This document shows positions 52,478-60,527 of a stretch of DNA of 64,000 nt, piece by piece. The position numbers were made by a program, and so were the translations under genes. How positions within the stretch are numbered: the stretch's first letter is position 1; the number at the start of each line of letters is the position of its first letter. The stretch comes from an uncultured Phaeodactylibacter sp. GTDB lineage: Bacteria; Bacteroidota; Bacteroidia; Chitinophagales; Saprospiraceae. The notes under the pieces were generated by a model. It had not been told where the DNA came from, did no database searches, and saw only the letters and a list, made by a program, of their open reading frames with translations. The DNA lies in assembly GCA_913057245.1 (NCBI GenBank), contig CAJXNH010000001.1:1-64000 (forward strand), written 5' to 3'.

Positions 52478-53911
52478 TACTTTTACTGTTGCATTGCCTC
52501 CCGGCGTATTGACCTTCAGCAGGTAAAGACCAGCGGGGTAAGCGCTCATTTCCAGTTCCGCTGTTGGCCCGGCTGCGATTTGTTCAAACAGGATATGTCC
52601 GTTCGTATTCATTAGCTGTAAGGTGGTTCCAGAGGGGAGTTCCCGCAGGTGCAGAATGTTGCTTACCGGATTGGGAAACACCCTCAGGTTCCAGTCCGGA
52701 GTGATGGCAGAAGTATTGGAGATGAGTTCACGGTAACCCAGGAAGAAAATCGCCCCGGCAACGGTAGCTGGTTGTATGCATTCGGTATGGTTGAGGGTTG
52801 TGCCGGCATCCACAGCAAGGACATCCGGTGCGCCATTGGCATTCATGACCGAATCGGCGAGGATACTGTTGGTAAACGCCACCTGATCATCTGCGGTACA
52901 GTAGTACAGCCGGGTTGGTGCCTGTGGTGCCCAGTCGTATACATCGTTGGCTTCCAAAGCCTGAATGATAGGGTGGTCGCTATTCTCATCCTCTAACGCT
53001 GTAAGCAGGGAGTCTTGTAGCATGTAGCGCGGAATGGGCGGCCCTTCGTTGGTGTTCAGCAAGTCGATGAGGGTGCTGTTCAGGGTACTGAGGGTGATAG
53101 TGCCCTGATAAAACTGTTCAATCGGCTCAGCATAGGGCGGCTTGAAGTATGCTTCCACGCTGTCAAAAAGCCCATAGGCTTCGTTATAGGAAAGGGCGGT
53201 GTAAGCCAGGTAGCCCTGATAGAAGTAGGGTTCGTCACTGAGCAGGGCGCTGCGCATCGCTCCGGAGATACTGTAGGGGCCGGACATAGGGGCGGAGGCA
53301 GTGACAGTGAATTCATCGGTGTAATTCGCTTCCAGTTCGCGGTGGACGGCCGCCGCAGCGTGCCCACCCTGAGAGTATCCGGTGACAAACAGTTGATCAT
53401 TCATTGCTGGCCCTTCGCTTTCGCAAAATGCCCGCGCTGCAAGTAGCATATCAATCCCCGCTGAAGCCTCCGTATCGGCATGTACATAAGGATGGAAGCC
53501 CCGGGAATCGCCAAGCCCCAGAAAATCCGGGGCAGCAGCAACATAGCCTAGTCCGCCCCATGCGGCGGCGAGTTCCCAGCCGCCGGCCAGATTGGAGGGG
53601 ACATCTGTTTTACTGTCTACGGTACCATGCATGTAGCACAGCAGCGGGTATTGAAATTCAGCTTCCCGTACCGGCAGAACGATCAGTCCGGAGGCCGTAT
53701 CCGTAACGCCATTAATATCGGGTGTCGTGTACGTGATTTTGTAGTATTCAATGCCGTTTTGCATCAGAAAGCCATACTGAGCCTGCATTTGTGCCAGGGT
53801 TTGGCTGCCTTTGAATTCAAAATCGATGAGGTCCTGTGGCAGCGCAGCCTGACTGAGGAGGAGAAGGGCGCTGAGGCATAGGTATTTCAGGAAGTGGTTG
53901 AAGGTGTTCAT
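52457..53911 (-). CDS. Secreted alpha/beta hydrolase (lipase-like) with T9SS sorting domain
   Basis: 484 aa from the Met at 53911, which opens the signal peptide (NHFLKYLCLSALLLLSQAALPQ). The hydrolase core has YPLLCYMHGTVDSKTD for the oxyanion region, AAPDFLGLGDS, and the nucleophile elbow FVTGYSQGGHAAAA (~residue 196), as in secretory lipase or cephalosporin-esterase-like families. The Asp and His come later (YCTADDQVAF, NHTECIQPA). Residues ~410-484 form the sorting domain (LRVFPNPVSNIL ... VKVLRTADR). An extracellular esterase or lipase is the most likely activity. Its start faces the Rpn-like remnant. Confidence 0.88.
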   Translation of the reverse strand: MNTFNHFLKYLCLSALLLLSQAALPQDLIDFEFKGSQTLAQMQAQYGFLMQNGIEYYKITYTTPDINGVTDTASGLIVLPVREAEFQYPLLCYMHGTVDSKTDVPSNLAGGWELAAAWGGLGYVAAAPDFLGLGDSRGFHPYVHADTEASAGIDMLLAARAFCESEGPAMNDQLFVTGYSQGGHAAAAVHRELEANYTDEFTVTASAPMSGPYSISGAMRSALLSDEPYFYQGYLAYTALSYNEAYGLFDSVEAYFKPPYAEPIEQFYQGTITLSTLNSTLIDLLNTNEGPPIPRYMLQDSLLTALEDENSDHPIIQALEANDVYDWAPQAPTRLYYCTADDQVAFTNSILADSVMNANGAPDVLAVDAGTTLNHTECIQPATVAGAIFFLGYRELISNTSAITPDWNLRVFPNPVSNILHLRELPSGTTLQLMNTNGHILFEQIAAGPTAELEMSAYPAGLYLLKVNTPGGNATVKVLRTADR

Positions 53912-53931
53912 ACCGATTGATTTTGAGGTGA

Positions 53932-54434
53932 TGGGTTTGGCTGGACAAAGTACCACTTTTCTGGCTGCTCCTTGCCATCTTGATATTTCAATATTTTGAG
54001 GTTATTTTTGAAGGAGCATCCGACAAAGATGAGCGATTAGCAACAATAACCTACATTCTCGGTGTTACGGAACGATCTGCAGATGAAGTCATGGAGGCAC
54101 TTGATCAAAAAGAATTTGGCACAAAATCAAAAGTTATGAGCACGCTTGAGCAATTATTGGAAAAGGGGCAGCAAGTGGGCAAGCTAAAGTCCCGGGTTTT
54201 TAATTTACTGAAAAGGCTACCCGATTCCCGCAGATGAGCGTTGTGGATTTGGCTGATATTACGGAATTAGAGGCCGAAAAGGTTATCGGGTTATTTGATC
54301 AATTAGCTGCTCCCGGTCAGCCGGAGCTCTTGGGCTATATTCAGGCGCAGTTCCTACCTGAGATTAAACTAAGCACCGAAGAATCCACAAAGTTAAACCA
54401 ACTAGTTGCGGATTTGCTCGACTCCCGCAGATAA
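53932..54434 (+). pseudogene. Frameshifted remnant of an Rpn-type PD-(D/E)XK nuclease/transposase-like gene
   Basis: Two overlapping frames carry what looks like one C-terminal region. The first is open from just after a TGA at 53929 to the TGA at 54235-54237 (YFEVIFEGASDKDERLATI, then GTKSKVMSTLEQLLEKGQQ). The second runs from about 54222 to 54434 (RFPQMSVVDLADITELEAEK). Joined near 54215-54225, the frames give LLKRFPQMSVVDLADI, a plausible continuous helix; VMTxxEQLxxKGxxxG followed by such a helix recalls Rpn/transposase-31-type proteins. The nuclease domain itself is missing. The 15-mer CGATTCCCGCAGATG recurs at 54419 with two changes, so both frames end in DSRR. Family assignment is from memory and uncertain. 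Confidence 0.45.
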
Positions 54435-54487
54435 ATTAAGAGAAGCGGGGTTGCTGTAGCATCTTCTCGACTTGGGTAGTTTAAACA

Positions 54488-54523
54488 ACAGGGCCTTCAA
54501 TCAGCAATGATTGAAGGCCCTGT
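54488..54523. terminator. Bidirectional terminator with 16 bp perfect stem and GCAA loop
   Basis: ACAGGGCCTTCAATCA (54488-54503) pairs perfectly with its complement at 54508-54523 around a GCAA (GNRA-type) tetraloop. It ends the remnant and the convergent desaturase gene. Confidence 0.88.
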
Positions 54524-54549
54524 AAGTTTAAGGGCTTTTTAGACTATGT

Positions 54550-55662
54550 TTAAGCCGCCAGTTGCCGCTCGTACTTATTGTTGCCCAATTTGTACAGCAT
54601 CCGGAAGTGGCTGCGCAGGGCGGCCAGGAAAGTAGGATGCTCGAAATAGGGAATACCGTACTCCTCAGCGGTCGCTTTAACGATCGGTGCGATATCCGGG
54701 TAGTGGATATGGCAGATATTTGGGAAAAGGTGGTGTTCTACCTGATGGTTCAGCCCGCCGATGAACCAGGCGAAAAAGTGGCGCCCGTTTGCAAAGTTAG
54801 CCGTAGTCTTGAGCTGATGAACGGCCCAGCTGTTTTCCACGCTGCCATGCTCATTCGTTTTGAAGAAGTGGGTCTCCTCCAGTACATGGGCGCCCTGGAA
54901 AACCAGTGCCAGGAACAGCCCGGAGATGAAATGCATCATCAGGAAGCACAGCAGGGTTTGCCACCATGCAAGCGGTAGAATCATAATTGGGAGGACCAGC
55001 GTGATGGCCACATAAGCAATTTTCAAAAGCACGACATACGTCATGGCGCTGCCGTAAGAAACACCTTGCGCTTCCAGCAGCCCGCGCTTGTGATAATCCC
55101 GGGTTTGCAAAAAGTCTTTGGCAACCAGCCAGAAGATCGTCATCATCCCATAAAGGATGGGCGCGTAGATGATTTGAAACCGGTAAAAGGGCTTGTGCTC
55201 CTGATCTGGTGAAAGGCGGAAAATGCCCTTGTCGATGTCCTCATCGTGCTCGTGCACATTAGTATAGGAATGATGCAGCACATTATGCTGGATTTTCCAG
55301 TTGATGTGATAGCCGCCGACGAAGTTTAGGATGCCGCCAAGTGCGCTGTTAACCTTAGGGTTGGGAGAGTAAGCACCGTGATTGGCATCGTGCATGACCG
55401 AAAAGCCTATGCCAGACATACCCAGCGCCATAAGTACCCACATGAGGACAATCGCCCAGGTCGCCTGTACTAGTCCGGATAGCAAAAGCAGTAAAGGAAC
55501 GGCATAAAGTGAAACCATGAATACCGTTTTGAAGACCATGCGACCATCACCATACTTAGTGATGCCTTTGTCGGAAAAATGTTGGTTGACTCGCTTGCGA
55601 AGGACTTGAAAAAATTCGGGCTGATCGTCCTTATTAAAACGAACAGTAGAAGAAGTTGCCAT
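54550..55662 (-). CDS. Fatty acid desaturase (membrane, three His boxes)
   Basis: 370 aa. The three His boxes are HDANH (~residues 91-95), HNVLHH (~126-131) and HQVEHH (~308-313), which bind the di-iron centre. The spacing and the HQVEHHLFPNICHIHYP context place it with front-end or acyl-lipid/acyl-CoA delta-type desaturases. Hydrophobic segments occupy ~48-95, ~160-180 and ~210-260. It inserts a double bond into acyl chains in the membrane, probably for membrane fluidity in cold conditions. TATCTTTC at 55724-55731 on the minus strand is a 7 of 8 match to the -7 consensus and may be its promoter. It is monocistronic. Confidence 0.95.
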   Translation of the reverse strand: MATSSTVRFNKDDQPEFFQVLRKRVNQHFSDKGITKYGDGRMVFKTVFMVSLYAVPLLLLLSGLVQATWAIVLMWVLMALGMSGIGFSVMHDANHGAYSPNPKVNSALGGILNFVGGYHINWKIQHNVLHHSYTNVHEHDEDIDKGIFRLSPDQEHKPFYRFQIIYAPILYGMMTIFWLVAKDFLQTRDYHKRGLLEAQGVSYGSAMTYVVLLKIAYVAITLVLPIMILPLAWWQTLLCFLMMHFISGLFLALVFQGAHVLEETHFFKTNEHGSVENSWAVHQLKTTANFANGRHFFAWFIGGLNHQVEHHLFPNICHIHYPDIAPIVKATAEEYGIPYFEHPTFLAALRSHFRMLYKLGNNKYERQLAA

Positions 55663-55875
55663 AAAAGTCGTTTTGTCTGATGATATTTAATCACTCAATG
55701 TAAGGCAGCCGTAGTAGGAATCCGAAAGATAGTCCAAAAAACTTTGAAAGAAGGGCATAGATTTACGAAAATCAGACATGAAATATAATTCGGACCGCTT
55801 AATCGCCGGGCGGATTCGGTCAAAACAATAGCGAACCTCGCCAAGTTGCAAGCCGTTTTAACTAAAACAAAAATC

Positions 55876-56226
55876 ATGCGATTACTCATCTCCTTATTGG
55901 TTAATGGTCTCTTAGTTTACCTCTGCGCTGAAATCCTGTCGGGCGTTGGGATAGACGGCTACCTGGACGCCGTTATCGTAGCCATGTTACTTGGTGTTGT
56001 CAACTTTTTTGTGAAGCCAGTGCTCACCTTGCTCACTTTACCAATTACGATACTGACCCTGGGGCTGTTCTTATTGGTTATTAATGGTGCGATGGTGCTG
56101 CTGGTGGATTGGATGCTTGACGGGTTCTATGTCGATGGCTGGATATGGGCGATCGTCTTTGCGCTTGTGATGTCCTTTTTTAACCTGTTTGTTGGTCAGT
56201 TTTCCGTTAAGGAAGAGCGTAAGTAA
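55876..56226 (+). CDS. Phage_holin_4_2/DUF360-like four-helix membrane protein
   Basis: 116 aa from the Met at 55876. It is nearly all hydrophobic with four segments: ISLLVNGLLVYLCAEIL, AVIVAMLLGVVNFFVKPVL, LPITILTLGLFLLVINGA and WIWAIVFALVMSFFNLFVG. The FVKPVLTLLTLPITILTLG segment is a signature of this family, which is called phage holin superfamily IV but occurs widely in chromosomes outside phages. No phage genes are nearby, so a holin role is unlikely here. The function is unknown. The next gene starts 51 bp after the stop. Confidence 0.85.
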   Translation: MRLLISLLVNGLLVYLCAEILSGVGIDGYLDAVIVAMLLGVVNFFVKPVLTLLTLPITILTLGLFLLVINGAMVLLVDWMLDGFYVDGWIWAIVFALVMSFFNLFVGQFSVKEERK

Positions 56227-56277
56227 TTGCTTTTCCGGAAAGATACAGTTAACTTATCAGCAACTAATTCAATCATT

Positions 56278-56853
56278 ATGAGAGCTTTCCTGGCCTTTTT
56301 ATACTTGGAACGGAGAGGTTTGGGCGTAAGGCACAAACCCGACGCACGAGTATATGCCGACACGAAGTCATGTTTGGTCCCAAACTACTTCGTCGTCGGT
56401 ATAGCATTCATTATTGGCATAAATATAGCTCCGGCTCAGTCTGAACAATACTGTAACAGCAGCTTCGGGTTCTGCCTGGAATACCCGGAGCGTTTCTCTA
56501 TGCTGACGGCAAAGGGGGCGACCGACGAACCTGCCTTATTCGTGGCAGATGAAGGGCAGACGAAAATCGAGATAGCGGGTTATGCCAACACAGCGCACTG
56601 GAGCCTTGAAGACATCTACTATATGAACTTTGAGGACTACCTGCGGGAAAACCCTGACCTGAATATCGTTGAAGAAAAATTCGGTAAAGATCAGTTTGAG
56701 GTATTGTACGAGGAAAACGGTCAGCTTCACTACTTTCGGGTACAACAACTCCCTGGCCAGTACATCAAGCTTTCCGTTTTGCTGCCTGCTGAAAGGCGGT
56801 CGGAACTGGCGGAACTGAAGGCTCAATTGACTGTTCAGACGCCCAAACCTTAA
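56278..56853 (+). CDS. Secreted protein of unknown function with disrupted signal-peptide region
   Basis: 191 aa from the ATG at 56278 (MRAFLAFLY). Hydrophobic FVVGIAFIIGINIAPAQS follows only after a ~28-residue insert (ERRGLGVRHKPDARVYADTK and on) encoded by a palindromic element. Removing the 84 bp between two TACTT copies (56302-56385) keeps the frame and makes a normal signal peptide. Another start could be the TTG near 56377. The mature part starts at SEQYCNSSFGFCLEYP (two Cys) and is a small globular domain of ~140 residues with FALFVADEG-type strands (ALFVADEGQTKIEIAGYA) and QFEVLYEENGQLHYFRVQQ. The shape resembles a lipocalin-like or PsbP-like fold, but I cannot name the family. Confidence 0.7.
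   Translation: MRAFLAFLYLERRGLGVRHKPDARVYADTKSCLVPNYFVVGIAFIIGINIAPAQSEQYCNSSFGFCLEYPERFSMLTAKGATDEPALFVADEGQTKIEIAGYANTAHWSLEDIYYMNFEDYLRENPDLNIVEEKFGKDQFEVLYEENGQLHYFRVQQLPGQYIKLSVLLPAERRSELAELKAQLTVQTPKP
56307..56404. repeat. Palindromic element inside a coding region
   Basis: Two stem-loops. The first is GGTTTG (56317-56322) with CAAACC (56334-56339). The second is larger: CCGAC (56357-56361), ACGAAGT (56362-56368) and GTTTGG (56372-56377) pair with CCAAAC (56380-56385), ACTTCGT (56387-56393) and GTCGG (56395-56399), flanked by TATA on both sides. It lies in frame within the gene at 56278-56853. Confidence 0.65.
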
Positions 56854-56856
56854 ACC

Positions 56857-56976
56857 ATGCAGGATTTACTAACCGGGTACCTCTTGCCCATCGCGTTGAT
56901 GCTGGCCATCTGGCTGGTGCTCATGAATGTAGGCAAACGCAAGCGCCGCAACCAAAGAGACCGAAGGCGTTTCTAA
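56857..56976 (+). CDS. 39-residue single-pass membrane microprotein
   Basis: ATG at 56857 to TAA at 56974-56976. The protein has one hydrophobic segment (YLLPIALMLAIWLVLMNVG, residues 7-25) followed by a very basic tail (KRKRRNQRDRRRF), giving an N-out/C-in topology by the positive-inside rule. It starts 3 bp after the stop of the upstream gene, so co-expression is likely. The 3' end abuts the convergent outer-membrane gene by 1 bp. No family is recognised. The sharply bipartite shape and tight coupling argue that it is real rather than chance. A role as a small regulator of a membrane complex is a guess. Confidence 0.6.
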   Translation: MQDLLTGYLLPIALMLAIWLVLMNVGKRKRRNQRDRRRF

Positions 56977-56977
56977 A

Positions 56978-57865
56978 TTAATCGCTGCGCCGCCTGCCCC
57001 GTTTGGGCTCTTTAATCACATAGCGCACCATGAGGCTGGCGGAAACGTTGGTGACGGGCAGGTCGTACTTTCGGTTTATTCGCCTTTGTTCTTCTGGAAG
57101 TGATGGGTCGTTCATTTTTATGGTACCCAAATCTGCGATTAAAAAGTTAGGGATGACCTTGGCGTCAATCATCAGGCGTTTGGTTGGCTGAAAGGACAAA
57201 ACTGGAATCAGGTTTAAATCCACTGTAAACATGTGACCCTCTGTACTTGGGGTAAACAGCCTGTAGGGTATCATACTGTGTCTGTAAAAAGAAGTCTCAA
57301 GTCCAGCGGATAAACCAAAGCGGAAATTAGGATAATCTCTTCGGCGTTCCCCAAAGTACTTTCCTACTTCATACCGCAGGCCAAAAGTAGCGCTGCGCGA
57401 CTTTACGCCCAGTGAATAATTTGGTATCGTCTCTCCTTCATCATCTACTATGGAAGCCAGCATTTGGTAAGAGGATTGGGTAAATGATAGTCTGGTAAGC
57501 GAAATGTCCTGGAACAACCCATTCTCATTCCAGATTTGAAAGCTGGCACCCAACCCAATCAGATTACTTGGTGGGTGGAAGGTATGATCTTCGTAGATCT
57601 CATAGGATTTACCTTCTTCCAAGATAAATGTGCCTGAATTCTTCGTAAGGAAAGTAAGTATTAGGTCGCTAGAGTTCCGAAAAAAGGTTTCTTGATAACT
57701 GTGGGGCCTAAGCGGAGGCGTATAATTGAAATTGGTAGATACGGTGAGGGTATTCCCGCCCCGACGCTGCGCCTGACCTTGCAGGGGCATAAGGCAAATG
57801 CCCAAAAATAGAAGGAGCGTCACAAGGTGATTGATTGAGAAAGCACTCGAATAACAGAGGTTCAT
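56978..57865 (-). CDS. Outer-membrane barrel-like protein
   Basis: 295 aa from the Met at 57865, opening the signal peptide (NLCYSSAFSINHLVTLLLFLG ... LQGQAQRR, in parts). The mature protein is a series of amphipathic strands separated by polar turns: LTVSTNFNYTPPLRP, NLIGLGASFQIWNENGL, ATFGLRYEVGKYFGERR, FRFGLSAGLETSFYRH, and VSASLMVRYVIKEPKRGRRRSD at the end. This is typical of 10-12 strand outer-membrane barrels (OmpW/DUF-type). The basic C-terminal tail is unusual for a barrel. No close family is recognised. It diverges from the lectin gene, with 112 bp between the start codons. Confidence 0.75.
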   Translation of the reverse strand: MNLCYSSAFSINHLVTLLLFLGICLMPLQGQAQRRGGNTLTVSTNFNYTPPLRPHSYQETFFRNSSDLILTFLTKNSGTFILEEGKSYEIYEDHTFHPPSNLIGLGASFQIWNENGLFQDISLTRLSFTQSSYQMLASIVDDEGETIPNYSLGVKSRSATFGLRYEVGKYFGERRRDYPNFRFGLSAGLETSFYRHSMIPYRLFTPSTEGHMFTVDLNLIPVLSFQPTKRLMIDAKVIPNFLIADLGTIKMNDPSLPEEQRRINRKYDLPVTNVSASLMVRYVIKEPKRGRRRSD

Positions 57866-57977
57866 GATTCTAATGTTCTTTGTTTGCAGAGATACCGACA
57901 AAGATAGAATTTTTGTGCCAACCATTTTTCCGAATTCCCGTTCTGTTTTTATCCAATTGACCTTCAATCGCTTACCT

Positions 57978-58691
57978 ATGAAAATGCCAGCCTTGTTTTC
58001 TGCACTCCTGTTGACCGCAAGCCTAATGGCGCAGCGCCCGGTCATTGATGATTTCACCATCAGTGGGGATACCTACCGCACCGACAATGATTGCTTTCGG
58101 CTGACCGAGGAGCGGGACTATTCTTCCGGTTCCATCTGGTATCGTCGCCCCATCAGCCTGAACGAGCCCTTTTCCATCGAGCTGAGCGTATACCTGGGCT
58201 GTAAGGACGATGCGGGTGCCGATGGGATGGTCTTCATTTTTGCGCCCAGCGCCAACCTGACAGGCTGGAGGGGAGAAGGCATTGGCTTTGCCGGGCTACG
58301 CCCTTCTATTGGCATTGAGATTGACACCTGGCTGAATGAGCACCTGCTAGACCCGGTGGAAGACCATGTGGCGATTATGGCCAACGGAAGGGTAGGGCAC
58401 TTCAATAATCTGGCCGGGCCCAAGCCTATTCTCAATATCGAAGATTGTGAGCAGCACAAACTGGCGGTGCGCTGGTCCCCGGCAGAACAGCGCCTGTCTG
58501 TGGAAATCGACCGCCGGGAAGTCATCGCTGCTGAAGTGGACTTAAAAAACGCCATTTTCCAGGGCAATGACGTCGTCTACTGGGGCGTAAGCGCAGCCAC
58601 CGGGCGTTACAACAATTACCATGAGGTGTGCTTTGACCGCTTATCCTGGCTGCCGGTGGAGGAGGTTGGGCCGGTGTACCGGGGGAAGTAG
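57978..58691 (+). CDS. Secreted L-type lectin domain protein
   Basis: 237 aa from the Met at 57978, with a signal peptide (MPALFSALLLTASLMAQ). The rest is a single legume/L-type lectin-like jelly roll: PFSIELSVYLGCKDDAGADG, MVFIFAPS (the DGxxFxxxP motif), GIGFAGLRPSIGIEIDTWLN with the metal-binding Asp and Trp, then EDHVAIMANGRVGH and final strands. It matches the bacterial L-type lectin family that binds sugars with calcium. Unlike the T9SS proteins here it has no sorting domain, so it may be periplasmic or released another way. Its sugar is unknown. The 20 bp to the convergent GT-C gene leave little room for a terminator. Confidence 0.88.
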   Translation: MKMPALFSALLLTASLMAQRPVIDDFTISGDTYRTDNDCFRLTEERDYSSGSIWYRRPISLNEPFSIELSVYLGCKDDAGADGMVFIFAPSANLTGWRGEGIGFAGLRPSIGIEIDTWLNEHLLDPVEDHVAIMANGRVGHFNNLAGPKPILNIEDCEQHKLAVRWSPAEQRLSVEIDRREVIAAEVDLKNAIFQGNDVVYWGVSAATGRYNNYHEVCFDRLSWLPVEEVGPVYRGK

Positions 58692-58711
58692 CATGAGCTG
58701 AAAAGCCCGCA

Positions 58712-60523
58712 TCATTCGATAGCTAACACTTTGAGTCGGTCTATGGCTAATGGCTTTTTACCATTGGCTTGCCAGAACTGTACTTCCAGCTTATCATAGT
58801 GCTTATTCGGCACCGGTACATCAAGATAAAGCGTTTTCGTGCTGTTAGGCGGCAACAGTCGAAATAGGCGCAGGAAGCGCGTCTGTATTGCTTCATCACC
58901 CTTTTTGAACTTCACCATAAGCTGAGCCATGAGCCAGTATTCCCATTCTTTTTCCTGGCAGCGGAAGTCTCCCTCCACTCTTATCCAGGGGGTGGTGATT
59001 GCACTGGCAGGTAGGTGTATAGGGGGCGAAAATTGGGTGTCTTCCGACAGGCAGAGAGACCGGTTACCTTCTATTGGGGGAATGGGGCAGTTATGGGCGA
59101 GGGTGTCCGATTCAAAGTCTTTGTAGGCCAGCGTTTCCACTATTTTGGGCTGCCCTGGATAAAGCTCTTTGGTGTCCAGCAGCTTGATGGTTTCCTCGGG
59201 TACTTCACTGCGCAGGAAAATAGCTTTTAGGTAAGGCAGTGTCATTTGTTCCGTCACGAATAATCCCCCCTTGTGGGCCTGATGGGTCAGCCAGACGTTG
59301 TAATAAATGCAAGCGAGGCCAAAGGTTATTATTCCGATTTTTAATGCGCGTTGCTTCCATGCCGATTGTATCAATGCAGCCATTGGGAAGGCAAGGACGG
59401 CGTAGGACTGTACCATCGCCCGTTGCCCTAAGCTGCCACCGTACCACCAAATATCCCATGCGAAGGTGATGTAAATAAAAAGGCAGGTAAAAATGGCTAT
59501 TGCGGGGAAAAGCGGTCGTTTTTTTCGCCAAAGCGCTATAAAACCGGCGAGCGAAAGGATCATAGCGGGAGAATAAATCAGCCAGCCTCCCTTACCACTA
59601 AAAAAGCCCTGCCAGAGGTACGGGCGCAGCCAGCTGAACCCCTGATCCTGATAGCTGTACACGAGCCATTCTCCTGCCACATATTTCCAGTAAATCAACT
59701 GAATACTGCCAAGGATGGCTACGCCTAATCCGGCAGTTAGAATAAATTTAGCCCCCCGAATATTTAGGAAGAATTTAAGGCGGGCAGTCAGCTGTTTCCT
59801 GCTTTCCAGCCCCCAGAGCAGCGGAATAAGTACCGCAATGATTTCTGTAGGTCGGGTGAGCGCCATTAGCCCAACGGTTGCCCCAATGCACCAGGCACGC
59901 CAGGAGGCCGGTCGTTCGTAAAACCGGATAGACTGCCAGATGAGCAGGGCATAGAGCGCGAATAGCCAATTGTGGGTCATGGCGTTATCGATAGCACTGT
60001 AATTCAGGTAGTTGGTTGCCGTAACGATCAATACCAATGTGAGGGCGGTTGCCGTATCGCTAAAGTAACACAGCAAGCTTTTCCTCAGGTAAAACAACCC
60101 CAGAAAAGCCATCAACAGGCTGCCAAAACTAATCGCCATCTGATAGGGGCGGGAGAAGCCATCCGCCGGATACCTGGAATAAGCGGCGACGGTATGGGCA
60201 ATGGCAAAGAATGGTAAATACTGTAAGGCCATTCCTGCCGAGTACTTCATAACCCGGTTGCCGCTTTCATGGTCATACGCCTGATAGCTCCCGCTTGACA
60301 TTTCGTATTGCTGCACTACGCTGTCTCGGAATTCGACCTTTTTGATGTCTTTATAAATGAAAAGGGCGGGCAGGTAAAAATAATACCCGGAAACATCCCA
60401 GCTGATGGTGGCCTCCGTTTTGGTCATCTGCCACTTAGGATAGTAAGCATGGGTGCCCAGTATAAAAGCGACACAAAAAAGAAAGGCTAGGAAAGAGCGA
60501 TTTTGGGGTTTGGGTGCGGCCAT
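58712..60523 (-). CDS. Polytopic membrane glycosyltransferase-like protein (GT-C type)
   Basis: 603 aa with ~11-12 hydrophobic segments, then ~130 soluble C-terminal residues (ITTPWIRVEGDFRCQEKEWE). The Asp of ATISWDVSGYYFYLPALF (~residues 38-55) in the first loop recalls GT-C enzymes. A further external-loop feature is NYSAIDNAMTHNWLFALYAL (~172-191). It starts 4 bp after the stop of the GT2 gene on the same strand, so the GT2 makes a polyprenyl-phosphate sugar and this protein may pass the sugar on at the outer face. The C-terminal jelly-roll-like part could recognise the acceptor. The assignment is by topology and context only. Confidence 0.75.
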   Translation of the reverse strand: MAAPKPQNRSFLAFLFCVAFILGTHAYYPKWQMTKTEATISWDVSGYYFYLPALFIYKDIKKVEFRDSVVQQYEMSSGSYQAYDHESGNRVMKYSAGMALQYLPFFAIAHTVAAYSRYPADGFSRPYQMAISFGSLLMAFLGLFYLRKSLLCYFSDTATALTLVLIVTATNYLNYSAIDNAMTHNWLFALYALLIWQSIRFYERPASWRAWCIGATVGLMALTRPTEIIAVLIPLLWGLESRKQLTARLKFFLNIRGAKFILTAGLGVAILGSIQLIYWKYVAGEWLVYSYQDQGFSWLRPYLWQGFFSGKGGWLIYSPAMILSLAGFIALWRKKRPLFPAIAIFTCLFIYITFAWDIWWYGGSLGQRAMVQSYAVLAFPMAALIQSAWKQRALKIGIITFGLACIYYNVWLTHQAHKGGLFVTEQMTLPYLKAIFLRSEVPEETIKLLDTKELYPGQPKIVETLAYKDFESDTLAHNCPIPPIEGNRSLCLSEDTQFSPPIHLPASAITTPWIRVEGDFRCQEKEWEYWLMAQLMVKFKKGDEAIQTRFLRLFRLLPPNSTKTLYLDVPVPNKHYDKLEVQFWQANGKKPLAIDRLKVLAIE

Positions 60524-60527
60524 CTGA

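Noticed and set aside
55876..56226. Phage holin as evidence for a prophage
   Set aside because: The family occurs widely in chromosomes without phage; no capsid, tail, integrase or lysin gene is near.
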